From: Dryas octopetala
Lineage: Eukaryota; Streptophyta; Magnoliopsida; Rosales; Rosaceae
Assembly: GCA_963921425.1 (NCBI GenBank)
Contig: OY992833.1
Span: 29,622,698 to 29,686,697, forward strand
Direction of reading: 5' to 3'
DNA: 64,000 nucleotides
The stretch's first letter is position 1. Every line of letters starts with the position of its first letter. The position numbers and the translations under genes were made by a program. Below the pieces are notes generated by a model. The model searched no databases, was not told the DNA's origin, and was given only the letters and a program-made list of their open reading frames with translations. Below are positions 25,301-37,338 of this stretch, piece by piece.

Positions 25301-26242
25301 CTGTAGAAGTAATTATATGTAATGTCAGTGACCTCATTCCCTACAGATAGCTGTTTATGGAAAAAGTTTCAATCATTCAGCGAGGGATGCCTGGGAGTTA
25401 TTTCAGTCCACTGGAGTGGAGGCACTCGTTGCTTATGATTGTTCTGGGGCTGTTTTATTGATGGGCACTCTGTTGGGTGGGCTTATCACTGGAACTTGCT
25501 CTGGGATCTGGACATGGATTAAATATAAGGAGAGAGTGGTGATGGTTGGGTCGACCGCAATGTTGATGGGAATGGTCTTGGTAAGTTTTGAGGAAAAGTA
25601 TATCCCTTTGTTTCACTGATATTGCTGTGCTGTAACTAGACAGTTTGAAAGTCCACTAATTATAATTTATTTAATGATTCATGAAGTTTTGATAAGATTT
25701 TTTAGATGTCTAAAATGTTTTTAGCTAAAGCACCGGTGCATCTGTTATAGAAACCAGCTGAGTAGGTATCAGTCCAGAAAAGTGTGAAGGCAGTCAGTCG
25801 TTAACAATCAAATAAAAGTATTAGCTTGACATCATTTTGCATCGACAAGCTTTGTATGGGATTGGCCTTAAATTCTATTATGTACATGTTCACTAGTTTA
25901 TCTTCCGGACTGTCCATTCTTAACCACTATATAGAGTATTGGTTGATTTATTATGCTAGAATGCATACAAATTGTTTTAAATTTCAATCTGATAGGGAAA
26001 CATAGCATGGATCATGTAATTTTCAGGTGGGACTGGCGATGGTGGTTGTGGAAAGTGCTGTTACATCTATATATATCTGTTATGCAGAAGACCCCATGTT
26101 GATTCATAGGTGGGATGCTGAATTCTTCAACCAGATGTCAGAGATGCTACACCAGCGTCTTCAACATAGGAGTGCACGAGCGAGGGAAGTGTTAACCCTC
26201 AATCGGATTGATAGCCACACACAAGAAACACTCCCTGTTTGA
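22314..26242 (+). CDS. Choline transporter-like (CTL) membrane protein
   Basis: Seven exons: 22314-22388, 22791-23251, 24131-24314, 24427-24651, 24741-24857, 25347-25580 and 26027-26242, giving 503 residues. Phases close exactly (0, 2, 0, 0, 0, 0). The protein starts with a Ser-rich cytosolic tail (MNTSQSSSS) followed by a basic stretch and about ten hydrophobic segments. The C-terminal half has the choline-transporter-like (PF04515) pattern, including SFNHSARDAWELFQ, the DCSGAVLLMGTLLGGLI segment and the ending ICYAEDPMLIHRWDAEFFNQM. Plant CTL proteins act at the trans-Golgi and plasma membrane in sieve-plate and secretory traffic (CHER1 class). This is the shorter At1g25500-type member, whose substrate is not established. 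CT-rich sequence at 22198-22219 lies in the 5' leader. Confidence 0.9.
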
Positions 26243-27684
26243 AGAGTTACCTATGATATAAAATGTACAATGTAACTAATTGCTCTTTAGTTCGTTGTCA
26301 AATTTGTATCGTTTTTATTTAGTTCGAGTTTTGAATTAGGATACCTAATCTTTGTCAGGCACAAAAGAGGGAAAACGTGATAGCTGATAGGTAGGAACTT
26401 TATTTGAAGTTCATTGGCTTTGGGCAGAGACTGAGAAGCAGAGCTATGTTCATATACACACATGTTCATGTTGGGGTCGAGTTGAGGAGAGAAGAAAGTC
26501 AATCAGGTTCCAACACACTTGAATATTGAGACAGGCAAGCAACTTCATTGGTTCCTTGCTCTCAAGCTATCACTTGTTTTTGTTGTCTGTATACTGGCTT
26601 TTTTCTGTTTTCTTTTTGGTGTAACTTGTGAGTTTACAGTTTTTTTAATTTTTTTTTTTCAATTTTATAAATCTATTTGAATGTTGTAGAACCACCCCAA
26701 GAGAGTTTTTGGCAGATTTAATTGTGGTAGAATGCTGGGACTCATCCTTCAAGTTGAAACGCATATGCAATCAAAGATTTAATGCGTTTTATATTATCAG
26801 ATTGTATGTACCCCATTAAACATCTCCAAGTACAATTTTGGGAAGAAGTGGTTACAAGTTCTTTTTTCATTTTTTGGCTTAAGGAATAAGTAGAATAACA
26901 AAAGAGGAGCCATGCCATGACTTGTGTTGGTCAAACTACCTTACAAATTTACAATCCAGCAAACTTCAGAGGCTCAGAAATTGCAGGAAAGACGGTACGC
27001 ACAGGAAATAAGCTTAGAGAGGGAAAGGCTTTGTAATGGGCCTAGTGGCCCAAAATGGGTCCATCCAAGATCCATAGGGTCACGTGACTTGAAAAAGTGA
27101 TTAATTGCATCATCACCAAGACACCAACGAAGCAGAACTAGTACTAGTAGAGTAGTGGTAGTTGCACTGGCATGAAGCAATGCACCAAGAAGGCATAGGC
27201 GGAGTGAGTTCGAAAAGAAACACAGAAAAAACCAAAATCACCAAAAGGGAATTGACACGCCATCAAGTGTACGATTGCCGTATGAGATGCGTCATATTCT
27301 TTCGGCCTTGGCACAAACAATAAATGAATGCTTATGCAGCAATGTAAATGCAAGGGCAGCAGTGTAGTAGAGTCTGGCACACGCAGAAGCAGCAGCAGAG
27401 GCTAAGCGGCTGAAAACCACCTTGCCATTACCAAGAGGTTCCTTTGAAGCAACGCCATATATTTATTAAAATCTTCATAAATCAGGATAGAATCAAACAC
27501 ATTATACACACCACAATATAATACTCTTTACTGCTTTTGGGTTTTGGCCCCATTTGATTCACATCCCCCATCCCATCATTTTTCGCGCGCAGAAAGACAC
27601 TCTTCCCCATGATACGTATTTTGTTGCTGCTGAATAGCTGCCAGACTTACAGTGATACTAGTAAATAATTCTTGTAGGATAGAG

Positions 27685-27727
<43 letters not shown>

Positions 27728-28247
27728 ATCAATGCCAACACTACTACTCAGTACTCTCTCTCTGAGACCCTAGAGGGAGAAGCAAACAGAGAATCAAATC
27801 AAACTAAGTAGGGGTCGTTTATTTTGTCTTGGGCCAAGTGGCACTGAACAGTCCCACGCTCCTGATCTTCAAGCTGTGACCAAATTTGAATATGGCAAGC
27901 CAGAGCCGAAAGAGTGGCAGAGTGAGTAGTGACATGGGACAAGACTGGAGAGTGGAATCAACGCTCCAAAGGGTGAGAATGAGGAACGGATAGAAAATGT
28001 GGCGGGGGTATTGGGAAGCTAAAATCCCAAGTCAGAAAGCAATAATAAAAAGCCTGGTGTTTAAAATTTATTAAAAAAGGAGTCCTGATACGCTATCCTC
28101 TTCTTAAAGGTACATCAATATTTTCTCTTCACTTCACTGCTCTTTCTTCTTCTTCTTCTTCTCAAAGTCCCATGAATATCATCTTTGGCTCTTCTTTGCT
28201 TTAAAGAGATATAGATAAATAGATAGAAAGAAACACCAAGTTAAAAA
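26243..28247. other. Intergenic/promoter region upstream of PAN-like gene
   Basis: The first ~400 bp are probably 3' UTR of the CTL gene. The remainder is upstream of the bZIP gene and contains an (AG)n tract at 27689-27726 and further CT runs near 28140. No open frame here looks real. Confidence 0.55.
27689..27726 (+). repeat. (AG)n microsatellite in PAN-like promoter
   Basis: About 19 uninterrupted AG units, 520 bp upstream of the bZIP start codon. Such tracts are potential GAGA-type regulatory sites (inference). Confidence 0.9.
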
Positions 28248-28325
28248 ATGCAGAGCTTCAAAACAGCTTCAACAAACCCAGAATTGTATTCTCACTCTTC
28301 TTTCTATTTCAGGTATACATATTGT

Positions 28326-28360
<35 letters not shown>

Positions 28361-29154
28361 TTCTACTTGATCGTGTTATTATTGTTTTTTATTTTCCTTC
28401 TTTTCTGGGTCTCTGCTTAGTTATGGTTTTTGGGTGTTAATTTAGTGCTAGAAATGGGTTGTATGTACAAAAAAAGAAAAAAAAATGGAGTCTTGATTTT
28501 GTACTTAGCAGTATATAATGACCCAGTGCCTCTGTTTCTGTGACTCTGTATTGAATAAAAAACAGAGGAGACGAGAGTAACCGAAACCAAACGCCTTTTG
28601 CGGATCTTGGAGAGCTTGAACACTCCGCTACTGCCTTTCCTCACGATGATGCTGTTGATTTAAGCCCAAGTATTCTCTCTCTGTCTCTCTCTGGTACTAT
28701 ATGTATTCTTTTATTTATATACGTGTGATATATATTTGGTTTTTAATGTGGTTGTAGGCTCCATGTTCAGTTTAAAAGCAAACAGTGTCGCTGTTGTACC
28801 TAATAACTTGCACTATGGGACCTTGAATACGGTACTCAACCCCCACCCAACGTACCTCTTTCTTTTTCTCTTGCACTTTGATAAATAGCTTCAGGGTCTT
28901 ATTGGTGGGCTTCTGGGTTTGTGGGTGTGTTTGTGTAGAGCACTGCAGGGTGTTTGGACATAGCCTCAACAATAACCGGAACAGGAGGGGTGTGTGTAGA
29001 CACAGGACAGCAGCAGCAATACATGTATCACCAGAAACGGACTACGTCGTCGGGAAACGGACACTTCGAGAATTGGGGTGATTCAGCCATGGCTGACAAT
29101 AGCCAACAGACTGACACCTCCACAGATGTTGACACAGATGATAAAAACCAAGTA

Positions 29155-29191
<37 letters not shown>

Positions 29192-31973
29192 TTCTTTCAT
29201 GAAGCATATATGGTGTCGGTTACTATATTGTTTAATGGGAATCTAAAGGCTTAATGGTGGTGGGTCAGCCTGGAATTTGAAATTCTTTTGTCAAATTGGA
29301 ATATTGGATTGGCATCCCTGTTGTTTTAAACTTGCAGAAGGAGTCCAATTAGTACTTGTTCTGTTGAAATCAATGGTGGGTCAGCTAATGATCAAGATTG
29401 GATCAAAAACTTTATAAACAGTACTTGGCCAACACTGAAAAATGTACAGAAAAGCTGAATATGTTGCTGTAAATTTTAGCTACCAAATTGGGTCCAAGTG
29501 AATAAATATGAGATTACCCTCATTTATGCAACCAAAGTTTCTGATATCAGCTTTTGATTTTGTTTTAGTTTCATGGGGTTCAGCATGGAGCACTTGTAGA
29601 TTCTATGGAGCAGGCCAATGAAAGAACTGGTGACCAAAAGGTTTAATATATAGATTATTGTTACAAAGAAGTCACGTGTTAAGAAAGTAATTTTTATCTT
29701 TTGAATGTTAATCTTATGGGGCTAAAAAAATTTGCAGACACTTCGTCGGCTGGCTCAGAATCGAGAAGCAGCAAGGAAGAGTCGACTTAGGAAGAAGGTA
29801 TACATCTCTTGTAATATGTAGTTATTTTCTTATCTTACTTTCCATGTATCACATTTTTGGATATCTTTCTTTAGATTCCAGGTTTTTCAGGTCCAGTCTT
29901 GTAGATATTATCATATCTAGGCCTGGGCACTAGATCTTTTAGCTCTGTGCTATTGTTCCTATATGTTGTGACATAAAATCTTGGTGTAGACTACCCTGAA
30001 GATTCACTGACATCTATAGACTAGGTTTGCCACATCAATGCTTCTCATTCCCTAATAAGCTTTATCCAGCCTACCTCTCCTTTACACTATCCTCTTTTCC
30101 TGGATTACTGTTGTTTTGACCATTTAGTTCCTGCTTCCCCCTCTTCAATATTGGTACCCTTCTACTCCAATTGATGCCCCACTAAATTTAATGAATAACT
30201 GCAACCTTATCTGTTGAAAATTACATTGTTTTAAGTTAATGAATAAAACATATTTGGATCATTTATAGGTTTTGGTTTTGGATAGGCATATGTCCAGCAG
30301 TTGGAAAATAGTCGACTTAGGCTTACGCAACTAGAGCAGGAGCTTCAGCGAGCACGCCAACAGGTGCAGGAATTTATAGTTTTTTTTTTTCTATAATGTT
30401 TTTGTTTATTCTGTTAGGAGTGGGGTGGGAGGTCAAGACTATTTTCATTCTAGGTTTGATATTTCAATGCAGGGTATATTTATTGCAACTGGACTTTCAG
30501 GGGATCATGGTCATTCAATGGCAGGAAATGGTAAGTTATTTTAGATACATGAATATTTGTTGCGCCTCAATTCCTGGTTGTTGCAAGGACTGTCATCCAT
30601 TGAGCTGAAAAACTAAAACCAAGAAAATTGGAATTGGTATTAATAAATTAAGCAAAGTATTAACTTGTCCTTGTAACTGTTTGTAATTGTATATATACAC
30701 AAGGGTATGGATAATAGATATATTGGTACAAAAGCAGACAAGTAGTTTGCTTGAGTTTAAGGACCGAGATGACAATCTGAAATACGTTTGTGGGAGAGAT
30801 TACGTTAGAGGTCAATTAAAGTAGGACGAGGTAATAGAGATTAAACTAGGCAGAACTGCAGAGCACGCCTTCTTTCCGATTGTTTTGACCAAGAAGCTTT
30901 GTTGTGTGATGTGAGCCTATAAAATGCCTTAGATCAAGTTACTACCATTTGTGATGCATTGTACTTTATATCAATTATTCATACACTTGGGCAGGAAAGG
31001 TTTTACAGATACTGTGTCCTACATTCTGGGAACAAATGTAGATAAGCATGGTCTGGTCCAATGTTTTCTTATAACTGATTGTAATTTCAGGGGCCTTAGC
31101 ATTCGACTTGGAGTATGCACGCTGGCTTGATGAACATCAACGACTGATACATGATCTGCGATCAGCTGCGAATTCCCATATGGGTGATACCGAATTGCGG
31201 ATTCTTGTTGAAAGTGTGATGACACACTACGATGAAATATTCAGGTTAAAGAGCATCGCTGCAAAGGCTGATGTATTTCACATGCTCTCTGGCATGTGGA
31301 AGACACCTGCGGAGAGGTGTTTTATGTGGTTGGGTGGGTTCCGTTCATCTGAACTTCTCAAGGTGATCTTCTGTCGGTTTCCTAACTCAGTTGCATACTT
31401 TTTTCCTCCATTGGCCTAATGAATATAGACATACTAGTTGGTCTATCTTTAATTGTGTTGTTACTGTTGGGTATTTCAGATACTTGGGAACCACCTTGAA
31501 CCTTTAACAGACCAACAGTTGATGGGCATATGCAATCTGCAGCAATCATCCCAACAGGCTGAAGATGCCTTATCACAAGGGATGGAAGCTTTGCAACAAT
31601 CTCTTGTAGAGACACTTTCCGCAACTACTCATGGGCCTACTGGTTCTGGAAATGTTGCCGACTACATGGGCCAAATGGCAATTGCTATGGGCAAGCTTGC
31701 CACACTTGAGAACTTCCTTCACCAGGTAACAAGCCTGATCACACTCATTGTGTGCATTTGCAAATTACCTTCTTGTTATAGTTGTAATATTTTTGTGCAT
31801 AACGTTCATACTTTTTTACTTGTTAGGCTGACCTTTTGAGGCAGCAAACTCTGCAGCAAATGCATCGTATTCTGACCACTCGTCAAGCTGCTCGGGCCCT
31901 TCTTGTTATCAGTGATTACTTCTCGCGTCTCCGAGCACTCAGTTCTTTATGGTTGGCACGCCCTAGGGACTAA
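28248..31973 (+). CDS. PAN: TGA-class bZIP factor, PERIANTHIA-like
   Basis: Eleven exons: 28248-28312, 28566-28669, 28758-28831, 28939-29151, 29569-29640, 29738-29797, 30286-30363, 30473-30530, 31091-31362, 31480-31725 and 31827-31973, giving 462 residues. The bZIP at about 177-222 contains LRRLAQNREAARKSRLRKK and then YVQQLENSRLRL, the TGA-family signature. A DOG1 domain follows (about 235-455), beginning FDLEYARWLDEHQRLIHDLR and including FMWLGGFRSSELLK. The long N-terminus (MQSFKTASTNPELYSHSSFY, then FRGDES and AVDLSPSS) is the PAN-type extension absent from most TGA factors. TGA factors bind TGACG elements in the nucleus. PAN sets floral organ number and regulates AGAMOUS in Arabidopsis. 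Introns 1 and 4 contain (CT)n tracts at 28328-28358 and 29158-29187. Confidence 0.94.
28328..28358 (+). repeat. (CT)n in PAN-like intron 1
   Basis: About 15 CT units just inside the first intron. Confidence 0.9.
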
Positions 31974-32654
31974 TGTTATAGGACGTACTAAAAATTATCT
32001 GCTATTGTCCCACTATATTAGTAAACCAGCTGTAGTGCTGAGACCATGAAGATGGTTAACTATCAAAATGCACTCGGCTACGAGAGACCCCCATTTTTCT
32101 TATGCTGCTTTTCTTTATCAGACACGGGTTAGGTCCCTGCATCTTGGCGTTATAGAAACGCCAGTGATGAAGCCCTATAGACTAGTAAAAGCCTGAGTGG
32201 TGGTTCTCTAACATGTAATTAAGGAATGTCATTTCCACAGTTCGTGCATACAAAAACGTAACAGATAGTCTGGGAACTCTTTAAGAATTTTTGAAAGAGC
32301 GGATTGTACCAACTGGCACGTTATGCCATTGCTTTTGTTTGGCTGTTTACCAAATTCTTGGGGTAATCTTAAAATTGACATCACTTGTGAACATCTAGGT
32401 TAGGTGTAAATTTCAGACACGACACAAACTAAGAATTAGTGGTTCTAGATGAGTCCAAAAGTTTCATGATTTGTTAACGCGAATCGAGTTAGTTTTGAAA
32501 ATGGATAACAAATAACACACATTACATTCGATTGTCATTCTCATGCCTTTGATTTCTTTATCACATGATGATTTCAGTGTTTACTGTAGAACATTACAAA
32601 TAATCAGTTTTAAAAAGAATTAGGGTACAATCTTCCGTTTCCAGTCATCACTCA
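31974..32654. other. Convergent 3' intergenic region
   Basis: This contains the 3' UTRs of the bZIP gene and of the small minus-strand gene, which converge here. No other feature was recognised. Confidence 0.6.
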
Positions 32655-33263
32655 TCAGTGCTTGTTCTCCACTGCCTTGTAAATTATTTTCTCGTTATGC
32701 AACCTTCCTGCGGAGGACCAGAGAAACATTTAGTCATTGAATAAACAAAATTCCTTTTTAACCCTTTGGTAGAAAAGAAAATCATAAGAAGAATGAGAGT
32801 GCTTACTTGGCCTGTACTTTTCTCTGGATGGTACAATATGAGGAATAAACACTCCAGTCCCATTTCTATTGTTTCTCCACAAGTTTGCAAGCGAAGCTGG
32901 TACTACTGATGAATATGTATTCTCATTTTCCAAAGCAGTAGGGTGCACTGAACAGCTTAAGCTTCGTTTGGTGACACTAGTCCTAAATGGGTTTGACCTT
33001 TTGGTGGACTCAGGAAAATCTTCATTGTCTGCTGTCAAAAGTAGAATCTGCTTCCTAATCTCAGCATAAAAGACATCATCCTCATCATCAACATAAGCAC
33101 CATCCTCAAATTCAAGGCTGGGTTTTGTGTTCATCCCCATGTTGAATTGAAGACCCAAATCAAATTCCATGACAGGCTTAAAATGGAGCTTAAGTTGAAT
33201 ATATTTCTGAAAGTAATGGTGACTTGCGTCGTTGTAGGGCTGACTAATGAGTTTGGGATTCAT
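32655..33263 (-). CDS. Small plant protein of unknown function
   Basis: Two exons, 32807-33263 and 32655-32707, encode 169 residues. The intron is GT-AG in phase 1. I do not recognise a named family. The N-terminus is short and polar, followed by MEFDLGLQFNMG and an acidic stretch (EDGAYVDDEDDVFYAEIRKQ). The C-terminus has the conserved-looking block NRNGTGVFIPHIVPSREKY, ending RPRRLHNEKIIYKAVENKH. No signal peptide or membrane segment is visible. An alternative start is the internal ATG of MEFDLGLQ. The NGTGVFIPH block recalls small uncharacterised plant proteins from memory, but I assign no function. The good splice model and codon pattern support a real gene. Confidence 0.72.
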
Positions 33264-34074
33264 GGGTTTATGTAATATATAAGACTCACAGGACAGAAAA
33301 TACTTTGTTTGTGGTCAATAATATAGAGGTTCAGATATGCTGGTTTGCATATTTGTCTTCCAAATGAATCCAAGCCCAAGAATATGTCTCCGTCCGTACG
33401 TTAGCACACGTCTATTTGTTTATGCTTATTCAATTCTTGTGCCTTATTCATGCAAGTAATCACAATGACTTTTGACAATAAATTCTCTATAATTTGAAAA
33501 GTAGAATTCATAGAATTTGCTAGTTTGCACGTAAAAATCAATTTTGAGTATCGCTTTGCTGATAAATCACTTTTAGGGATTAATGCTAGTCTGCCTTGAG
33601 TTGAGGTGGCACAAATTATTGTGTGCTCTAGATGCACTGTACTTAACACTAATACAGCGTGGGATCCACCGAAGATGGTCAACTTTCTAAATATCATATT
33701 AGTACCGGGTGCATTGTGCTAGAAATTCAAATTATTTCCTAAATGGAGAGGTCGGTTCAACAATCCACAATTCGCTTCAGCTAGTATTATTGTTATCTTA
33801 TTGATTCATCTGTTTAGAATTTAGAGTTTAAAGTTTAACTATGGGGTTTTGAGAGACCATAACTCAAGAGTAAATATATAATTTTTTTTGCTACATAATA
33901 TTATTACAATGTTACCTTGATGATAATGTAGAAAAAAAAAACATAAATTAAGATAAAGACTTTTAAGCAATCAACCATCCTCAAAAAAAAAAAAAAACTT
34001 AATGATAACCAAACCAAACCAAATCAAATTAAACCCAACATATGACAAGTTTTCAATCCAAAAGGAACGTGACA
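33264..34074. other. Intergenic, AT-rich
   Basis: Between the unknown gene and the last exon of the first PLAC8 gene. Contains poly(A) runs and a short accaaa repeat tract near 34010. No coding evidence. Confidence 0.55.
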
Positions 34075-34965
34075 TTAACGTGCCATGCCTAGTTCGACAA
34101 TCGGAGGCTTGATTCCTTCCCGGTTCCACTTTTCAACGTTGGCTTGCCACCCTTCAAAATCAATCATGCGTGATTAAGTATTCATAATGGATCAATCATG
34201 GTTACAAATTTTACAATTAGAAAGTCTTGGATTCTTAAATTTGAATTTAAAATAATTTGTTCTTCAAATGTGAAAAGTGATTGTTAGACGCTACAAAAAA
34301 TAAGATTATTTATATCATCTTAATTAAACCATTTAGCCAACTATATCTCTCCACATTTGTGAGATCAGCATAAATATGTCCTACCTATATTAGAGAAATA
34401 GTTAAACATGTGGTCAATTAAAATGGTAAAAATAGCATTATTCTGCTACAAAATTTGCTTTCTCTGACCAATTTATTTTTGGGAACGAATTTTAACCTAA
34501 GAGTGCTGCTATTTGCATACACATTTTACTCTCACTACACACCCCTTATTCACCTCACACCATTTTTCTTTTTTATTTTTCTAATTTCTCAAAATATACT
34601 CTCAAAATATTTAAAATACTCTCATTAATACAAAAAAAAAAAAAAAACTAAAACCCAGCTAGCCCACCCTCGATGCCGACCCATCCCCGATGCAGACTCC
34701 GACAGTGGCCAGCCTCCCTTCCTCTCCTTCCCTCTCTCTTCTCTCCCTTTATCTCTTATCTCCCTTTCTCTCTTTCTCTTTCTCCCCTCTCTCTCTCCTC
34801 TCTCCCTTTCTCTATATGGCTTCTCAACCCAATCCAACCACACCAGTAGAATCCCACCTCCAACCTCGACCCCACCGTGCGCCGCCTCTAGGTGCGGCGG
34901 GACGGGGCGAGGCTGGGCTATGTGGGGGCAGGGTGGGGCGGAGATGACCTCTTTCTCAACATGGA

Positions 34966-35050
<85 letters not shown>

Positions 35051-36320
35051 GGGAGGCTGGTCGTCGGTTTAAACTGCCGACAATAGGGCAATGTCGACAA
35101 TGGTGGGGTCGGGGTGGGTTTGGACTTGGAGTGGTGATGGTGATGGTGATGGATGGTTTGAGGTGTATAATGAGGGTATTATGGTCATTTAGGTTTGAGG
35201 TTAGAATTATAATTTAATAAATGATGGAGAGGAGTATGTAGTGAGAGAAAAATGAGTGTGCAGATAGCAATACTCTAACCTAATTTGCGACTCCCTTGCT
35301 TATTGGGTTTGACCTTAGTTTCTTAGGCCCAACGATCTAGGAGGGTCGTAGCCCAAGCCCAGACATTTATATTAAAAAATGCGGGTGATTTTGAAAAGAT
35401 AAGGTGGGCCTTGTATGTTGTGGCCCAATTTATATATAAGTAATTTTTTTTTGTCAAAGGCTGAATATATAACTCAAAATCTGATCTATCATGCATTCAA
35501 TGAATAAAACAATAAAGTAAAATGGGTTGTGATTGTTGTGAGTCGTGGTTTACCTATGGAGGGATCGATGCCATGATTTTTGAGTTGTCTGTACTCCTGA
35601 CAAATGGAACAAACACAGCAAAAGCAATGAACCAAAAAATCAGCGCATGGCTCTTCTGGTAGTGAAAACAATCGTCGCAGTTTGGTTCGGTATGTACCAG
35701 CATACAGCCACCCACAGGATATAGAGCCCATAGCATAGTAGATGAGGGCAGACACCGCACGCGCTGCCAAATTTAATTAATTAATTGATCAATCAATGCA
35801 TAGTTAGTTAACTCTTTACCTACTTAGCATTAATTAGTTTTAATATTGGTTAATTAGTTATGAATTGAGGAATGTTAATAGACAAATGGTCTGGCACTAA
35901 TTAAGATCCAATAAACAACACTGCGTAGCCTAAAATGATAAAAAAACGTGCACATAAGCTTAAGCATGCACGGGAAGGGTTTTGAAGTACATGTAGTCCC
36001 TCTATCAATAATCTCCGCAATCTGCCCAAAGGTGATGCATGGACAGCAGCAAGTTAGAAGACCTTCAAAGAAGTGAAGAAGAACCAATATTAGGGGGGAA
36101 ATTAAAAAGAAAATTAAAGGAGAGAAAGTACGTAATTGATTAATTAATTAATTAAAAAGAAAAATCATTCCTATATATGGTAGAAATGAAAGTAGTACGT
36201 ACAATTAGGACGATCCTCCAAGCAATCGAAAAGGCCAGTGGACCATTGGCCTTGAGGAGAGGGTTTATTTTCAGATGGAGTTGATTCAAAATTGGGGGTT
36301 TTGGAGTTGTCGGAATTCAT
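34075..36320 (-). CDS. PLAC8 / plant cadmium resistance protein, copy A
   Basis: Four exons: 36203-36320, 35991-36062, 35554-35763 and 34075-34151, giving 158 residues. All junctions are GT-AG in phase 1, the family's usual arrangement, with exon 2 (72 bp) and exon 4 (77 bp) equal in length to the neighbouring copy. Exon 2 carries the PCR signature CLLTCCCPCITFGQIAEI. Exon 3 has the second Cys-rich part, EEPCADFLVHCFCCVCSICQ followed by EYRQL. Exon 4 begins WQANVEKWNREGIKPP. PCR proteins are small plasma-membrane proteins linked to heavy-metal efflux, Ca2+ flux or organ size. Copy A lacks the usual SCGVSG after the first block (it reads TTSRAVSALIYY), so function may have shifted. The last intron is 1.4 kb and contains a MITE. 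A TATA-like tataaata lies at 36367-36374. Confidence 0.87.
34501..35275. mobile_element. hAT-like MITE inside PLAC8-A intron 3
   Basis: A 775-bp insert flanked by a perfect 8-bp duplication taacctaa (34493-34500 and 35276-35283). The terminal inverted repeats run ~45 bp: gagtgctgctatttgc at the left and, reverse-complemented, gagtattgctatctgc at the right, continuing through ctctcactaca. The core has CT-rich sequence, a GC-rich patch and a 79-bp AG tract. No transposase frame is present. Confidence 0.88.
34969..35047 (+). repeat. (AG)39 microsatellite
   Basis: A perfect AG tract of ~79 bp, the longest in the window, inside the MITE. Translations across it are Arg-Glu artefacts. Confidence 0.95.
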
Positions 36321-37338
36321 TGGTCAATGCCTCTGTGGAATTATGGCAATATTGGCACTGCTTCTTTATTTATAAGTATTTGGGGTTCAGATTACCACTT
36401 CAGTTAGAGCCGTACTACACCGTATAAGGAGATTAATTTCGTGGAAATTAATTATATATCATAATTTTCAAGATAAGGATAAAAGATGGATCTATCAGTT
36501 TCTTGATCGACCATGGAAAGCTACAAATAGGAAACTTATGAAAGGTGAATTGTAAGAATAAGAAAAAAGGAGAGGAAATTAGTAAGAAAGTTCGGGATAT
36601 TAATTAAAGCTCTGACCTGACCACGAAGATCAAAAGTGTGTTATATAGTAAGAGACGTTAATTAATATAGAAACGAAAATACAAAAATTAATATAGAAAA
36701 GAAACATTGATACGGTACCCCAGGTTCTTTAGTCTGACATATATAGTTTTTAAAAGATTTAACTTTGTCAACGAGTAGGATGGTTATAAGAAGAACCAAT
36801 ATTATTAGAGGTTAATTGTATGCTAGCTATTGCCAGGAACTTAATTAAATGCTACTGATAATTAATCAATTGTGTACGTTAGAATATTAATACTTAATTA
36901 CATGACTCATTTCTTGTTGGGTTGCTTCTGGGAAATATGCATGATATATCCTTGAAGTTAATAATAAATAAAGAAAACTTAACACAGTTTTAGAGGTTGT
37001 TAATTAATGTAATTAAGAAAGATAAAGCAGGGATTTTGAGTTCTTTTGTGGTTGCTGGTTTAGCTGTCGTTTTTCTGAGGATTTAAGTATTTGCCTACGT
37101 GGCTTTCTTTCTTTTGACATTGGGGGATCCGGAAGATCACACTAATCCCTAATTAATTTACACCAAATAAATAAATAAAACACACCTGTTGGCCGTTGCC
37201 ATTGCATGAACCGTTTATTACGAAGAGGCACGTTGAATGACCCTGAAACTATACATAAGGAAAACCTTTGTTGGTGTTTGAAGAAACGTTTACACACAGA
37301 AACCGTAATTATAACAACCACTGGCATTCAATCCGGTG
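36321..37338. promoter_or_regulatory. Shared upstream region of divergent PLAC8 pair
   Basis: About 1 kb separates the two PLAC8 start codons, which point away from each other. A TATA-like box for copy A (tatttata on the plus strand, 36367-36374) lies ~50 bp upstream of its ATG. The rest is AT-rich with many ttaattaa words. No coding evidence. Confidence 0.55.

Noticed and set aside
34892..35100. Arg-Glu and Ser-Leu open frames on both strands
   Set aside because: They are translations of the (AG)39 microsatellite within the MITE.
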